Positions 41,313 through 50,800 of a stretch of 64,000 nucleotides of DNA are shown here, in pieces; position 1 is the first letter of the stretch; every line of letters begins with the position of its first letter. The stretch spans positions 40,367 to 104,366 of the forward strand of contig CADCBQ010000003.1 in NCBI GenBank assembly GCA_902799745.1, written 5' to 3'. The translations under genes and the position numbers were made by a program. The notes beneath the pieces are model-generated. The model was not told the DNA's origin and did not search any database. It saw nothing but the letters and a program-made list of their open reading frames with translations. This stretch comes from Fibrobacter succinogenes. Its GTDB lineage: Bacteria > Fibrobacterota > Fibrobacteria > Fibrobacterales > Fibrobacteraceae.

Positions 41313-43244
41313 ATGAATTTATCCAAGAAACTCTTGATTGGCGCCTTTGGCGCAATGTCTCTCTTGGCCGCGTGTGGTGATAGCGGCAGCAGCGCCGAAG
41401 ACAATAACCCGGCCTCCACCTCTACCGAACCGACAGCAAATCCTGTAGAAACCAAAGTCGAAGTTGCCGCCGGCTGCGCAGAAATTACGGACGAAGCCGA
41501 CAAGGCCGCCATGCAACAGGCCAAGAATAACATTACCGATGTGTATAAAGCATTTGGCGAAGGCAGCTTGGAAAATGTTCAGGCATTGAGCGCATCGACC
41601 AAGGCAACCATCAAGGGAATTTTGGACAAGTATCCCGGCAGCTGCGAAGCCCAGCTCGGTTATGTAGCAACCATTATTTCCGACATTGTGAACAACAAGC
41701 AAATCAACGATTTTCTTGACACTCTCTACACTCGCAATGGACAGTCCAAGTCGAGCCTTCTTTCGAACGATTTCGAAAACCCCTCCAAGATTTCGCTCGA
41801 CCTGAACATAGAATCTTCGGAAAAGCTCCGCGGGATTCTCGTAAGCGATGCACAGTCCGCTCTTGCCAGCGCCATTCCGTCGATTGACTCTGCCATTAGC
41901 TACATGACCAACATCGCAAACGACGACGCATTCACCTGCAGCTACACCGTTAACGACCGTACCGTTGAACTGGACCGCGGCGAATTCGCCCCCGTCCTTG
42001 CTGCTCTTTATGTAGCAAAGGCCACTTTGACCTCGTATGTGAGCGTCAACCTGAACTTCGATGACAACGGCAGCTACGCCTGGATCGATTCCTTGGAAAC
42101 GCTCGACCGCAAATGGAACTACTCTGAAAATGCCGGCATCAAGCATCTCACAAAGATGCTCGATCAAAACAGCAAGTTCACCAGCGTTCACGAGGCTTGG
42201 AAATCGGAATACAAGAATATTCCGAACATGATCGACAGCGCACTCTTCTACGTTCAATTCGGTTTGCAGTACGGTTTGGAAGAAGCCAAGAACGGACTTG
42301 CAACACAAGAGAACGACCTCTACATCGTGGGTAACGACGAAACGGCAGACTTGAGCACCGCCGATGCACAGAAGATTATCGACTCTCTCTCCTATATCAG
42401 AAGCAAGCTCAACACCGGTTTCGAAATTCCCTTCGCAGACGGCAAGACCATCAAGATTAACCCCACCAAGTGGTACCAGAACACCGACGGTGTCCTGAAG
42501 TTCCTCCCCTACTATGTAATGAACGACATGTCCAAGTGGGATAGCCCCGATGGTGGCTTCTACTGGTCGACTGCGGTCGAAGATGAAGCTTACGCTCAAA
42601 GATACATGCAGCATGTCGTTGCAGAATCCTATGCCAACTTCAACACCTCTGCAGGTTCTATTGAAATTTCTGGCTGGGACGATGACGAAACGACCGGAAC
42701 CATTTTCATGGACATTTACGAACCGGAACGTGTTTCTGCAAGAGTCGAATACGCCGTTACCGGTTGCACGGTCAACTTCACCATCATCAACTATGCTGAA
42801 GGCGATCTGTATCAATTCTACGACAGTGACGATCCGATTGTTGCCACAACCAACTGGACGATTGCTCCTGCCACGATTCCCGAAGGCATGTGCAAGACTG
42901 AAAACGGCGTAACCCAATATGCAGTCGCATACCGCGAAAACGAAGTGCCGAACATTTTGTACTTCACCGATGCCAAGGGCAACAAGACCGTCTCCCTTCA
43001 GGAACTGGTTAACGGCAAGCTCGATGCAGATGGAGAACTTTCTTCTTACTCCTATGAAGACCTCCGCAACATAATCATCCTCCCGGATGTAACCTTTGGT
43101 GGCGTATTCCCCGACATGACCGTTGACTTCTTCTGGGACGAATTCTTGCCGGCCCTTATGGAAGACGAAGAAGAAGAAGACGATTGGGATTACTACTACG
43201 ACGATGACGATTACTACTACAACGACCCTTACCTCTACGAATAA
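41313..43244 (+). CDS. Lipoprotein of unknown function with acidic Tyr-rich tail
   Basis: 643 residues. Lipobox LLAAC (Cys21), followed by GDSGSSAEDN, nearly the same as in the 55013 lipoprotein. No known domain was recognised. The region 45-200 is helical (AAMQQAKNNITDVYKAFGEG), the centre is mixed, and one paired Cys set may form a disulphide. The final 30 residues are extremely acidic and aromatic: EDEEEEDDWDYYYDDDDYYY, which could bind calcium or be surface exposed. The AAGGAG before the ATG is strong. The next gene starts 12 bases later, and a terminator lies inside that gene's 5' end. Confidence 0.75.
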   Translation: MNLSKKLLIGAFGAMSLLAACGDSGSSAEDNNPASTSTEPTANPVETKVEVAAGCAEITDEADKAAMQQAKNNITDVYKAFGEGSLENVQALSASTKATIKGILDKYPGSCEAQLGYVATIISDIVNNKQINDFLDTLYTRNGQSKSSLLSNDFENPSKISLDLNIESSEKLRGILVSDAQSALASAIPSIDSAISYMTNIANDDAFTCSYTVNDRTVELDRGEFAPVLAALYVAKATLTSYVSVNLNFDDNGSYAWIDSLETLDRKWNYSENAGIKHLTKMLDQNSKFTSVHEAWKSEYKNIPNMIDSALFYVQFGLQYGLEEAKNGLATQENDLYIVGNDETADLSTADAQKIIDSLSYIRSKLNTGFEIPFADGKTIKINPTKWYQNTDGVLKFLPYYVMNDMSKWDSPDGGFYWSTAVEDEAYAQRYMQHVVAESYANFNTSAGSIEISGWDDDETTGTIFMDIYEPERVSARVEYAVTGCTVNFTIINYAEGDLYQFYDSDDPIVATTNWTIAPATIPEGMCKTENGVTQYAVAYRENEVPNILYFTDAKGNKTVSLQELVNGKLDADGELSSYSYEDLRNIIILPDVTFGGVFPDMTVDFFWDEFLPALMEDEEEEDDWDYYYDDDDYYYNDPYLYE

Positions 43245-43256
43245 TTACGCAAATCA

Positions 43257-44657
43257 GTGAACAGGAACTCGCTTTACATTTTAGGACTGCTTTGCCTAGG
43301 AGCAAAGTCCATGGTGTACGGCGAGATTTCTACCCAAGGCCTCGCCCAATGCGGCGGGCTTTTTTTGTTAGACAGCGAAACAAAAAAATTAAGCGGAACC
43401 TACTGCCGTATTGCTGACAGTACTCAGATAGACAAATATAAAGCTACAGCTAGCCTGACCCATTACCAAATCAGCGGATTGTGGAAAGACGACTGGGAAC
43501 TTTCGTTTAAAAGTAACGAGACTATCGGTTCTGCAGGATTAGCGGCAGACTTTAAAAATATCGGCTATAGCATTGCCGCAAGCAGCACGCCCTCACTTAC
43601 GGCAAGCATCACCGCACACACCGATCATTCGGGCCTATATGCGACTGCACTTCTTGAAAGAGGCTCTTACGAACTTGCAAATATCATTTGGAATTCTGAA
43701 AACGAAGAGGACGACGTAAACCACATCAATGCCTTATGGAAAACCGAATACATTCGCAAGGGAATGACTATTGGTGCAAATTACAAAGGCAACGATTTTA
43801 ATGCGCATCTAGAACAAATCAGCACAACCCCTAAAAACCGCACCCGAGAATACTTCGCCAAGGATTCAACGCAGATTTGGATTTGGAATTCTAGATACGC
43901 GCACCAATTTAAGCAAAGTCTACTTGAATTATCCTACACAGGCGCATCTGTCGATGTGAATCTTTTCGGAAACACCTACCGCGACAACAGCACCAAACGG
44001 TTCCTGTACCTTCCCATAGAAGCCAATTTGCACTATGGAGACATTCGCTGGGAAACGTCTCTATTCGGGCTTGAAGCACGAGGTTTAAAGACCGATTTTC
44101 ATATTTCGAAGAACCACAAACGTTTCTTTGAAACGCTTGCCCCCAACCGTTTGTTACCGACCTCTCTTACGCAGACTTTATCGTTCTCTTTTTTGCAGCA
44201 GAATTACCTAATTGATGCCGATCTCGATATTGCTGCGGGAACCTTCGGAGGGCATTTTAGCCCGACATTCAATGTGACAACACATTTGTCGGTCACGCCT
44301 AAAGTTGAAATTCACGGCTATTACACTTACGACGAACTCGGCATCGACAAGACCACCGAACAGACGACATTCATCGCCTATAAAGGGTATGATGAAAGCT
44401 GGTTCTGGACTTTTGAAAGTTTCGGAGCCATTACAGGGCTCGGATTTTCTCTCGAAAAGAAATTCGAAAGTATTCCCAATTCACTTTCTCTAGAATGGAA
44501 CGCCGCACAAATTATTCCTTTCAAGACAGAGCTTCACGAGCACAGCAAATCAGATTCCGAACCCGCCAGCAGTCAAAAAAAATCCGCCGGAAGTTCATCC
44601 AGCGGAATATTCAAAAACGGATTTGCAACCCACTTGGGAATTGCAATTCAATTTTAG
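43257..44657 (+). CDS. Putative outer-membrane beta-barrel protein, unknown function
   Basis: 466 residues from the GTG at 43257. This start gives a plausible signal peptide (SLYILGLLCLGAKSMVYG); the next ATG would destroy it. No Shine-Dalgarno sequence is present, so translation may depend on the upstream lipoprotein gene 12 bases away. The body is rich in alternating aromatic/polar strands (YSIAASSTPSLTASITAH, GLYATALLERG, FSFLQQNYLIDADLDIA) and the protein ends GIAIQF, with a terminal Phe typical of barrels assembled by BAM. A Ser/Lys linker near the end overlaps the gpsA terminator. A porin-like or structural role is possible. Confidence 0.65.
   Translation: MNRNSLYILGLLCLGAKSMVYGEISTQGLAQCGGLFLLDSETKKLSGTYCRIADSTQIDKYKATASLTHYQISGLWKDDWELSFKSNETIGSAGLAADFKNIGYSIAASSTPSLTASITAHTDHSGLYATALLERGSYELANIIWNSENEEDDVNHINALWKTEYIRKGMTIGANYKGNDFNAHLEQISTTPKNRTREYFAKDSTQIWIWNSRYAHQFKQSLLELSYTGASVDVNLFGNTYRDNSTKRFLYLPIEANLHYGDIRWETSLFGLEARGLKTDFHISKNHKRFFETLAPNRLLPTSLTQTLSFSFLQQNYLIDADLDIAAGTFGGHFSPTFNVTTHLSVTPKVEIHGYYTYDELGIDKTTEQTTFIAYKGYDESWFWTFESFGAITGLGFSLEKKFESIPNSLSLEWNAAQIIPFKTELHEHSKSDSEPASSQKKSAGSSSSGIFKNGFATHLGIAIQF
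43337..43366 (+). terminator. Terminator inside the 5' coding end of the barrel gene
   Basis: GGCCT(C)GCC / GGCGGGC stem (one bulge, one G-U), then TTTTTTTG. It would end the transcript of the upstream lipoprotein gene about 95 bases after its stop. Confidence 0.6.
44575..44606 (-). terminator. gpsA terminator inside the convergent barrel gene
   Basis: TCCGCTGG / CCGGCGGA stem (one G-U pair), followed on the minus strand by TTTTTTTT. It lies about 60 bases past the gpsA stop, within codons for QKKSAGSSSSG. Confidence 0.8.
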
Positions 44658-44663
44658 TGGCAG

Positions 44664-45695
44664 TTACTCCCAGACTTCCGTCTTGAGTTCGCGGCCCCAC
44701 ATTTCCTTGATAACATCGTCCACATTCTTGCCTTCAAAGAGAAGGGCATGAACGGCATTCACGATCGGCATTTCGACGCCGAGTTTGTCTGCGAGAGCCT
44801 TGGTGCTCTTGCAAGTCGGCACGCCTTCGGCCACCATCTTCATGCCGCCGAGGACCTGTTCGATGGTTTCGCCTTTACCGATGTGTTCGCCCACATAGCG
44901 GTTACGGCTATGCTGAGAAAGGCAAGTCACAATCAAGTCGCCCATGCCGGCAAGGCCAGCGAAGGTTTCGGGCTTTGCGCCGAGAGCCTTACCGAGGCGG
45001 CACATTTCAGCCTGACCGCGAGTGAGGATTGCGGCACGAGTGTTGTCGCCAATCTTGTACTTGCCACCCGCTTCGAGGCCGTAAAGCACGCCAGAAGCGA
45101 TTGCAATCACGTTCTTCACGGAACCGCAGAGTTCCACGCCCACGATATCGGTAGAGGTGTAAACGCGCAGGTAAGAGCAGCTCATTGCCTTCTGCACGAG
45201 CTTTGCAGATTCTTCGTTCACGCAAGCAGAGACAATCGCAGTAAGAATGTGGCGGCTAACTTCTTCGGCATGAGACGGACCGCTAAAGGCGACCATCTTA
45301 TCTTCGGTGAGCCAAGGAACGTTTTCAAGCAGCACTTCGCTCATGAGCTGGTTCGTGCCTTCGAGGATACCCTTCGTAGCGCAAACAACCACCGGTTCCT
45401 TACCCTTGGCCGGAGTCCACTTGCCAAGATTCTTTGCGACACCACCCATAAACTGGCTAGGCACCACAATCAAGACCATATCGCAGCCTTCGAGGGCGGC
45501 GTTCATATCGGTCGTATACTTAAAGTCTGCCGGGAAAATCACACCCGGTAGTTTGTCCTTGTACTGGTGTTCTGTTGAAAGCAGATCCACTTCGGCCTGA
45601 GAATTGGTCCAGAACATCACCTGATTCTTGTTTTCGTACACCACCTGACCAAGGGAAAGTCCCCAGCCACCTGTACCTAAAACTGTAACCTTCAT
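44664..45695 (-). CDS. gpsA: Glycerol-3-phosphate dehydrogenase [NAD(P)+]
   Basis: 343 residues. Reduces dihydroxyacetone phosphate to sn-glycerol-3-phosphate for phospholipid synthesis. Rossmann motif VTVLGTGGWGLSLG at the N-terminus; FSGPSHAEEVSRH; catalytic Lys in ELCGSVKNVIAIASGVLYGLEAG; NTRAAILTRGQAEM; and GLAGMGDLIVTC. GAGGAT precedes the ATG. Last gene of der-plsY-gpsA, so the G3P producer is co-expressed with the acyltransferase that uses it. Confidence 0.96.
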   Translation of the reverse strand: MKVTVLGTGGWGLSLGQVVYENKNQVMFWTNSQAEVDLLSTEHQYKDKLPGVIFPADFKYTTDMNAALEGCDMVLIVVPSQFMGGVAKNLGKWTPAKGKEPVVVCATKGILEGTNQLMSEVLLENVPWLTEDKMVAFSGPSHAEEVSRHILTAIVSACVNEESAKLVQKAMSCSYLRVYTSTDIVGVELCGSVKNVIAIASGVLYGLEAGGKYKIGDNTRAAILTRGQAEMCRLGKALGAKPETFAGLAGMGDLIVTCLSQHSRNRYVGEHIGKGETIEQVLGGMKMVAEGVPTCKSTKALADKLGVEMPIVNAVHALLFEGKNVDDVIKEMWGRELKTEVWE

Positions 45696-45737
45696 AATAA
45701 ATCCTCGCCTATCACTTTTTCCTATAATCTACAATAA

Positions 45738-46415
45738 TTAAGCCTTAGGAGTCTTGCGTTTGCTGCCAAAACCGTTTTCAGTGCCGTTCATAAGGCGCTT
45801 AATGTTGGATTTGTGCTTCACAATCACGAAAACAGCCACAATAAGGCAAGTAATCATCAATCCCAAGTTAATGTCGTCGGGCGGGAACGGCAACTTGAGG
45901 TAGCCCATTATCGCAAACACACCGAGCGCCACGCAGGCGCCGATGCTACCCACCGATACATACTTGGTCGAAAACGTAAGGACAATCCAAACACCAAAAG
46001 CAGAAAGCGCTGTAACCGGACAAAGAGCCAGAAACACACCCAAGGCCGCAAGCACGCCCTTACCGCCGCGGAATCCAGCAAAGCAAGTAAAGCTGTGCCC
46101 CAGAATCACCAAGAGACCTGCAACAAGCGGGACCCAGTGAGAATAGTCGGCACCGCCGGCCGCCACCTGGGCTTCACACATTTTCATGGCAATCCACGGG
46201 CCAAGGATTCCCTTGATAAGGTCCATGAACACCACCGGGAGTGCAGGTTTCCAGCCGAGCACGCGGAACGTGTTGGTAAGGCCCGCATTCTTGGAGCCGT
46301 AATCTCTAATGTCGAACGACTTTCCCTTTGCGATTTTTGCGATCCAGATCGCGCTCGGGATTGACCCCAGCAAGTACGCTATTGGAAGACTCAGTAAACT
46401 GTTCAAGATCTTCAT
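45738..46415 (-). CDS. plsY: Glycerol-3-phosphate acyltransferase PlsY
   Basis: 225 residues with about five transmembrane helices. PlsY transfers acyl groups from acyl-phosphate to G3P. Motif 1 is LPIAYLLGSIPSAIWIAK with DIRDYGSKNAGLTNTFR, motif 2 CFAGFRGGKGVLAALGVF, motif 3 later in KHKSNIKRLMNGTE. The ATG at 46415 is needed for the first helix and lies 110 bases inside the der coding region, in another frame. AAAGG is adjacent to it. A charged C-terminus (FGSKRKTPKA) follows. Confidence 0.93.
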   Translation of the reverse strand: MKILNSLLSLPIAYLLGSIPSAIWIAKIAKGKSFDIRDYGSKNAGLTNTFRVLGWKPALPVVFMDLIKGILGPWIAMKMCEAQVAAGGADYSHWVPLVAGLLVILGHSFTCFAGFRGGKGVLAALGVFLALCPVTALSAFGVWIVLTFSTKYVSVGSIGACVALGVFAIMGYLKLPFPPDDINLGLMITCLIVAVFVIVKHKSNIKRLMNGTENGFGSKRKTPKA

Positions 46416-47748
46416 CCTTTCTAAGGGTTAATTTCTGGTCGAAGTTCAAGCGGAGGGGAGCTCCCTGCAGCTGGAATTCTTCATAAAACTGTTTGAGCAA
46501 GTAACGCTTGTAAGAATCGGCCACCAGTTCCGGCGTGCGGGTTTCGATAGCGATTACCGGCGGTTCCACCATAATCTGGCAGGCGCGAGTGAGCTGCACC
46601 ACGCGAGCGTTCTGGCTCGGCACCGGATTCTTTTCCAAGAAGCTTGCAAAGGCGGTTGCAACGCGGTCGCGGCCAAGCACGCGGCGGCAGTTAGCATACA
46701 CCGTCTGAATGGCCTGGACAATGCGGTTAACGCGCTGGCCTTCCTTGGCGCTCGCCGAAATAATCGGCACGTATTCAAGCATCGGTTCGCGTTCGAGCAT
46801 TTCCTTGACCATATGGTCGAAGGACTTTTCAGTCTTGTCCGGGAAAATGTCCCACTTGTTGAGCACGAGCACCAAGCCCTTGCCCGCCTTGCGGATTTCG
46901 GTAATAATGCGGAAGTCCTGAACTTCGAGACCACGCGTGCAGTCGACCATGAGCACCGACACGTCGGAACGGCGGATACTTTCGAGCGTACGCATGTTGC
47001 TGAAAATTTCAACTTCGTCTTCGACCTTGGCCTTCTTGCGAAGGCCTGCCGTATCGGTCACCACGAACTTCTGGCCATCGACCGCAAAGTCGCAGTCAAT
47101 GGAGTCGCGCGTTGTACCCGGAATATCGGACACCACGGCACGGTCTTCGCCCAGCAAGCGGTTCAACAGCGTGCTCTTACCGGCATTCGGGCGGCCGAGA
47201 ATGGCAAAGCGAATCGGACGTTCTTCGCGGCGTTCGCCACGCACAGGCGTCGGAAGCACGGCAACGACTTCGTCCATCAAAGAAAGGCAAGCATAGCCCG
47301 TAAGCGCACTGATAGTACGCGGGAGGCCAAAGCCGAGTTTCAGGAACTCGTAGCTTTCTTGACGGTCGGCACCGTTTTCGCTCTTGTTCGCCACAAGAAT
47401 CACCTTCTTGTCGAGCTTGCGGATCATACGGGCAAACTGTTCGTCGAGCTTGGTAATGCCCACGCGGACATCTACCATAAAGAGCACCAAGTCGGCCTCT
47501 TCGACGGCATTAAAGATCTGCGTGCGCACGCTATCAGCGAGCACGTCGATGGAATCATCCGGCAAGAATCCGCCGGTATCGACCACCGTAAATTCATGGC
47601 CCTTGTAATTGGCCGTCTGGTAATGCCTATCGCGGGTCACGCCGTCGCGGTCAGAAACGACTGCGGCACGACGCCCCAAGATTCGGTTAAAAAGGGAGGA
47701 CTTGCCCACGTTCGGGCGTCCAACTATACATACGACAGGTAATTTCAT
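46306..47748 (-). CDS. der: Ribosome biogenesis GTPase Der
   Basis: 480 residues. Two consecutive GTPase domains: GRPNVGKSSLFNRILG with DTGGF and NKSE, then GRPNAGKSTLLNRLLG with DTAGLR and LNKWD, followed by the KH-like domain ending APLRLNF. Needed for 50S assembly. A C-terminal tail of about 45 residues (from KLTLRKDEDLEQF) is beyond the usual end and encodes the plsY start in another frame. Start probably leaderless: a TATATTTA box ends 6 bases before the ATG. First gene of der-plsY-gpsA. Confidence 0.95.
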   Translation of the reverse strand: MKLPVVCIVGRPNVGKSSLFNRILGRRAAVVSDRDGVTRDRHYQTANYKGHEFTVVDTGGFLPDDSIDVLADSVRTQIFNAVEEADLVLFMVDVRVGITKLDEQFARMIRKLDKKVILVANKSENGADRQESYEFLKLGFGLPRTISALTGYACLSLMDEVVAVLPTPVRGERREERPIRFAILGRPNAGKSTLLNRLLGEDRAVVSDIPGTTRDSIDCDFAVDGQKFVVTDTAGLRKKAKVEDEVEIFSNMRTLESIRRSDVSVLMVDCTRGLEVQDFRIITEIRKAGKGLVLVLNKWDIFPDKTEKSFDHMVKEMLEREPMLEYVPIISASAKEGQRVNRIVQAIQTVYANCRRVLGRDRVATAFASFLEKNPVPSQNARVVQLTRACQIMVEPPVIAIETRTPELVADSYKRYLLKQFYEEFQLQGAPLRLNFDQKLTLRKDEDLEQFTESSNSVLAGVNPERDLDRKNRKGKVVRH

Positions 47749-47754
47749 CGTATG

Positions 47755-47762
47755 TAAATATA
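47755..47762 (-). promoter_or_regulatory. TATATTTA promoter-like box of der-plsY-gpsA
   Basis: The minus strand reads TTTCTATATTTACATACG directly before the der ATG; no Shine-Dalgarno sequence. Confidence 0.55.
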
Positions 47763-47798
47763 GAAATATAACGGCAAATTCCTAGTTACAATATACAA

Positions 47799-47822
47799 GA
47801 AAGCTCGGCCTTGGCCGAGCTT
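47799..47822 (-). terminator. CotH gene terminator
   Basis: AAGCTCGGCC / GGCCGAGCTT stem with minimal loop, then TCTTG on the minus strand. It lies directly after the stop at 47829. Confidence 0.7.
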
Positions 47823-47828
47823 ATTTTC

Positions 47829-50800
47829 TTACTTAAATGTTGCAGTGATGCTTGTCACTTCGCCAGGGTTAAAGGTTCGGGTCGCATCTTGAACACCGTC
47901 GCTCCAACCGCTGAACACAGCACCGGCATTTGCCTCTGCGGTTACAGTCACCGGAACATCGCGGTAGAAGTTCACCGCCATCGAGCTTTGGTCTAGAGCT
48001 AGGTTATGCACCAAAATCTTGCCCGAACCCTGTGTCGAGAGCGTTACTGCGGCAGGCTCACCCAAGCTAAAGTACTGTTGCATTTCGCTCATGATGGTCT
48101 GCTGGCGGGTCTGTGCAAAGGACTTGATTTTTTCGAGATTGCTGCTATAGGAGCTTGCATCAAATCCCCAGAATTCAATGTCGCGATTCATTTCGCCCTG
48201 CACCTGCGACTGCAAATCATCGATTTGCTTTACAAGTCGGTCAGCAGAGAAGTTCATCGACAAAAGTACGCAGAAACGGTTGATAAACGCCTTCTTGAAG
48301 TTGTCGTTTTCGAGCAGGCGAATCATGAGAATCGTGTGTTCCGAGATAGAGCCACCAGACTGCTGGCCGCCACCCATGCCCGGCATCATACCCATGCCAT
48401 TTGTTCCGTTACGGTTTGTGACATAGCTGAACACGTTGCTATTCTGCGTATTGTAAGACACGCCAAAGCCAAAGTCAACATCATACATGAACCATTTCCA
48501 TTTGCTCTTCTGGCTTGCGACACGCCACTTTTTCATATTGTTGTGCGGCCAGTCGCCATTGTTCAAAAACATTTCAGCCTGCATGTAATTCATGTAGTTG
48601 TCGACATCAATCTGGTCGGCAATTTTCTGGTAATTGGCATCACTTGTAAGTTCGTTGCTCTGGAGCCAATCAAGCATAGCCAAGTAATCGGTTGCCGAAC
48701 CCGTAGACGCTTCGTTTGTCGCATCAATCAAGTCAATGTCATTCGGGTCAAGACCGTACCTAGTTTCGTAGAAATATTCGTTGTTGCGTTCGCGCAAATC
48801 ATGTAAACCGTAATACTTGCCGTTATAGAACACAACCACATAACGCCCATGCTGGTAATCAACGCCCAGACCTTCCGTCATCTGAGTTCCTATGCGGTCG
48901 CGCACATAGTCGTTACCGCAGTTGTTACCAAAATTACGGAGCGAGAAAGCCTTGAACTTCTTGAGTTCGGGATAATCCGGGAACAGCGGGTACTTAAGAC
49001 GCTTATCGCCATATTCTTCGCGCAAGGTAATCGAGAAAGATTTCTTTTCTTTAGCACGGCTATACTGGCCCGAAATCTTGTAGTCGCCCATAACGCCAAA
49101 CGCAGGAGTCTTCGGAGAACCCGGTTCAAAGAGTTCTACATACACAGGGAGCTCGCGATTACTCCAGAAGTTCGCGCCCTTCTTCGGATCCATCATGGCA
49201 GCACCATTACCCGTCATGTAAAGGCCTGTATCAGGGCTGAACATCGAAAGCGGATCAGTCGTTACAAACAAGGTTGCAATAGACGGTTGCGTTTCGAATA
49301 CGTAAGTACGAATCACTTCTTCGCTCGGGTAGGAACCTGCCGCAAACACACGGCAACGGAGCACTGTCGTAGCGCTGATATTCAGAGTCTGATCGACTAC
49401 AGGAGAATTTTCCGTCGGCGCAGTACCACCCTGTTCGCAGCGAGTGCCAGCCGGGAAGGTGACCGATACCGGAGATGAATAGAAGCCAGAAGGAGGAATA
49501 TTCACTTCATTCGTCTGAGCCTGTTCCGCAAACACTTCACCCACGGTATTGCCATAAGGAGAAGGCGTTGCAAAGCCCCATTTGCCTGCGGCATCGCGAG
49601 ACCAAGAAGCCCCCGTAGGCACTGCAGAATAACGCACCGAATCCAGAATTCCTGTTTCACTCACCAAGTAAAGGACACCGCCCTGATCTTCGGCCTTGAA
49701 AGTTGTATGCGGTTCATGGCCGCGCTTGCGAGCAATATAAGAGGAAACCTTGATAGTTGTCGATTCAGAGCCCTGCGTTTCGGTCGCAAAAGTCGTTGCA
49801 GTCACATTGCTGCGCTTGATATCGGCAGCATTGTCGCCGAGGCGCACGTAATACACCGACGACGAATCACCTGTTCCGCGAAGATTCTTGCCTGTCCAAG
49901 CGCTAAGATCGTTGCCTTCTTTAAAGTTCACACGAATCTTGTGAGTCTTGGTGATAAAGCCACGAATCACGAGCTGATCTGCATTGCCAAGCTTTGCGGA
50001 GCCGGAATTGACAACCACACGCGTATACGTGCCGCCCTGCGCCACCTTCATGACAGCGCCAATCTGGTTCACGCCGCCTTCATTAAAGCAAAGCGAAGAC
50101 TGTCCAGGCAAATTTTCGGCATTTCCGGTGTTGCCCGTAGTTGCGCCAGCACCGGCACCACCGCCGATACCGCCACCGATGCCACCGCCAAAGTCGCCCA
50201 TTCCGCCACCGAAGTCGCCAAAATCAAAGCCGCCCCACATGCCCGCACCACTAGAAACTTCGGAGCTACAATCTGTGGTAATCATGTTCACGGAATCAGA
50301 AGGCGGAATATAGTCCGCATAGTTTTTCCCCGAAAGGAACACGATCATGTGACTCTTGGCAGGCACAGTCGCATCGCCAAAGACCCAACGGCGCGGGTAC
50401 TTGGCATCGTTACTCAGGGCAACCCCCTTCAAGCTTACCGGAGCATCACTTGTATTGTAAAGTTCAAGCCAGCCGGGGTCATTGCCATCGTTATCTTTAA
50501 AATTCGCATTCGAGGGCGAAACTTCGGAGAAAATCACCGGGAAGTTGCCGACAAAAGGCACCGTCGTATCCACGGCGACCATGCCCGGGTCTTCACCTGG
50601 GAGCGGACCTTCGTGGGAATTCGCCTTAGAGGACGAAGACAAACCCACCTGAGGATTTGACGGGTCGGAAACGGCACCCGAACTTGCGGGAATCGGCTGA
50701 CCATCGTCACCAATCATCAACGAATCACCCGGAACTTCTGTACCGGGATCAGGAAACTCTGGATCTGTTCCAGAACTGCTACTGTCCGAGCAAGCCACCA

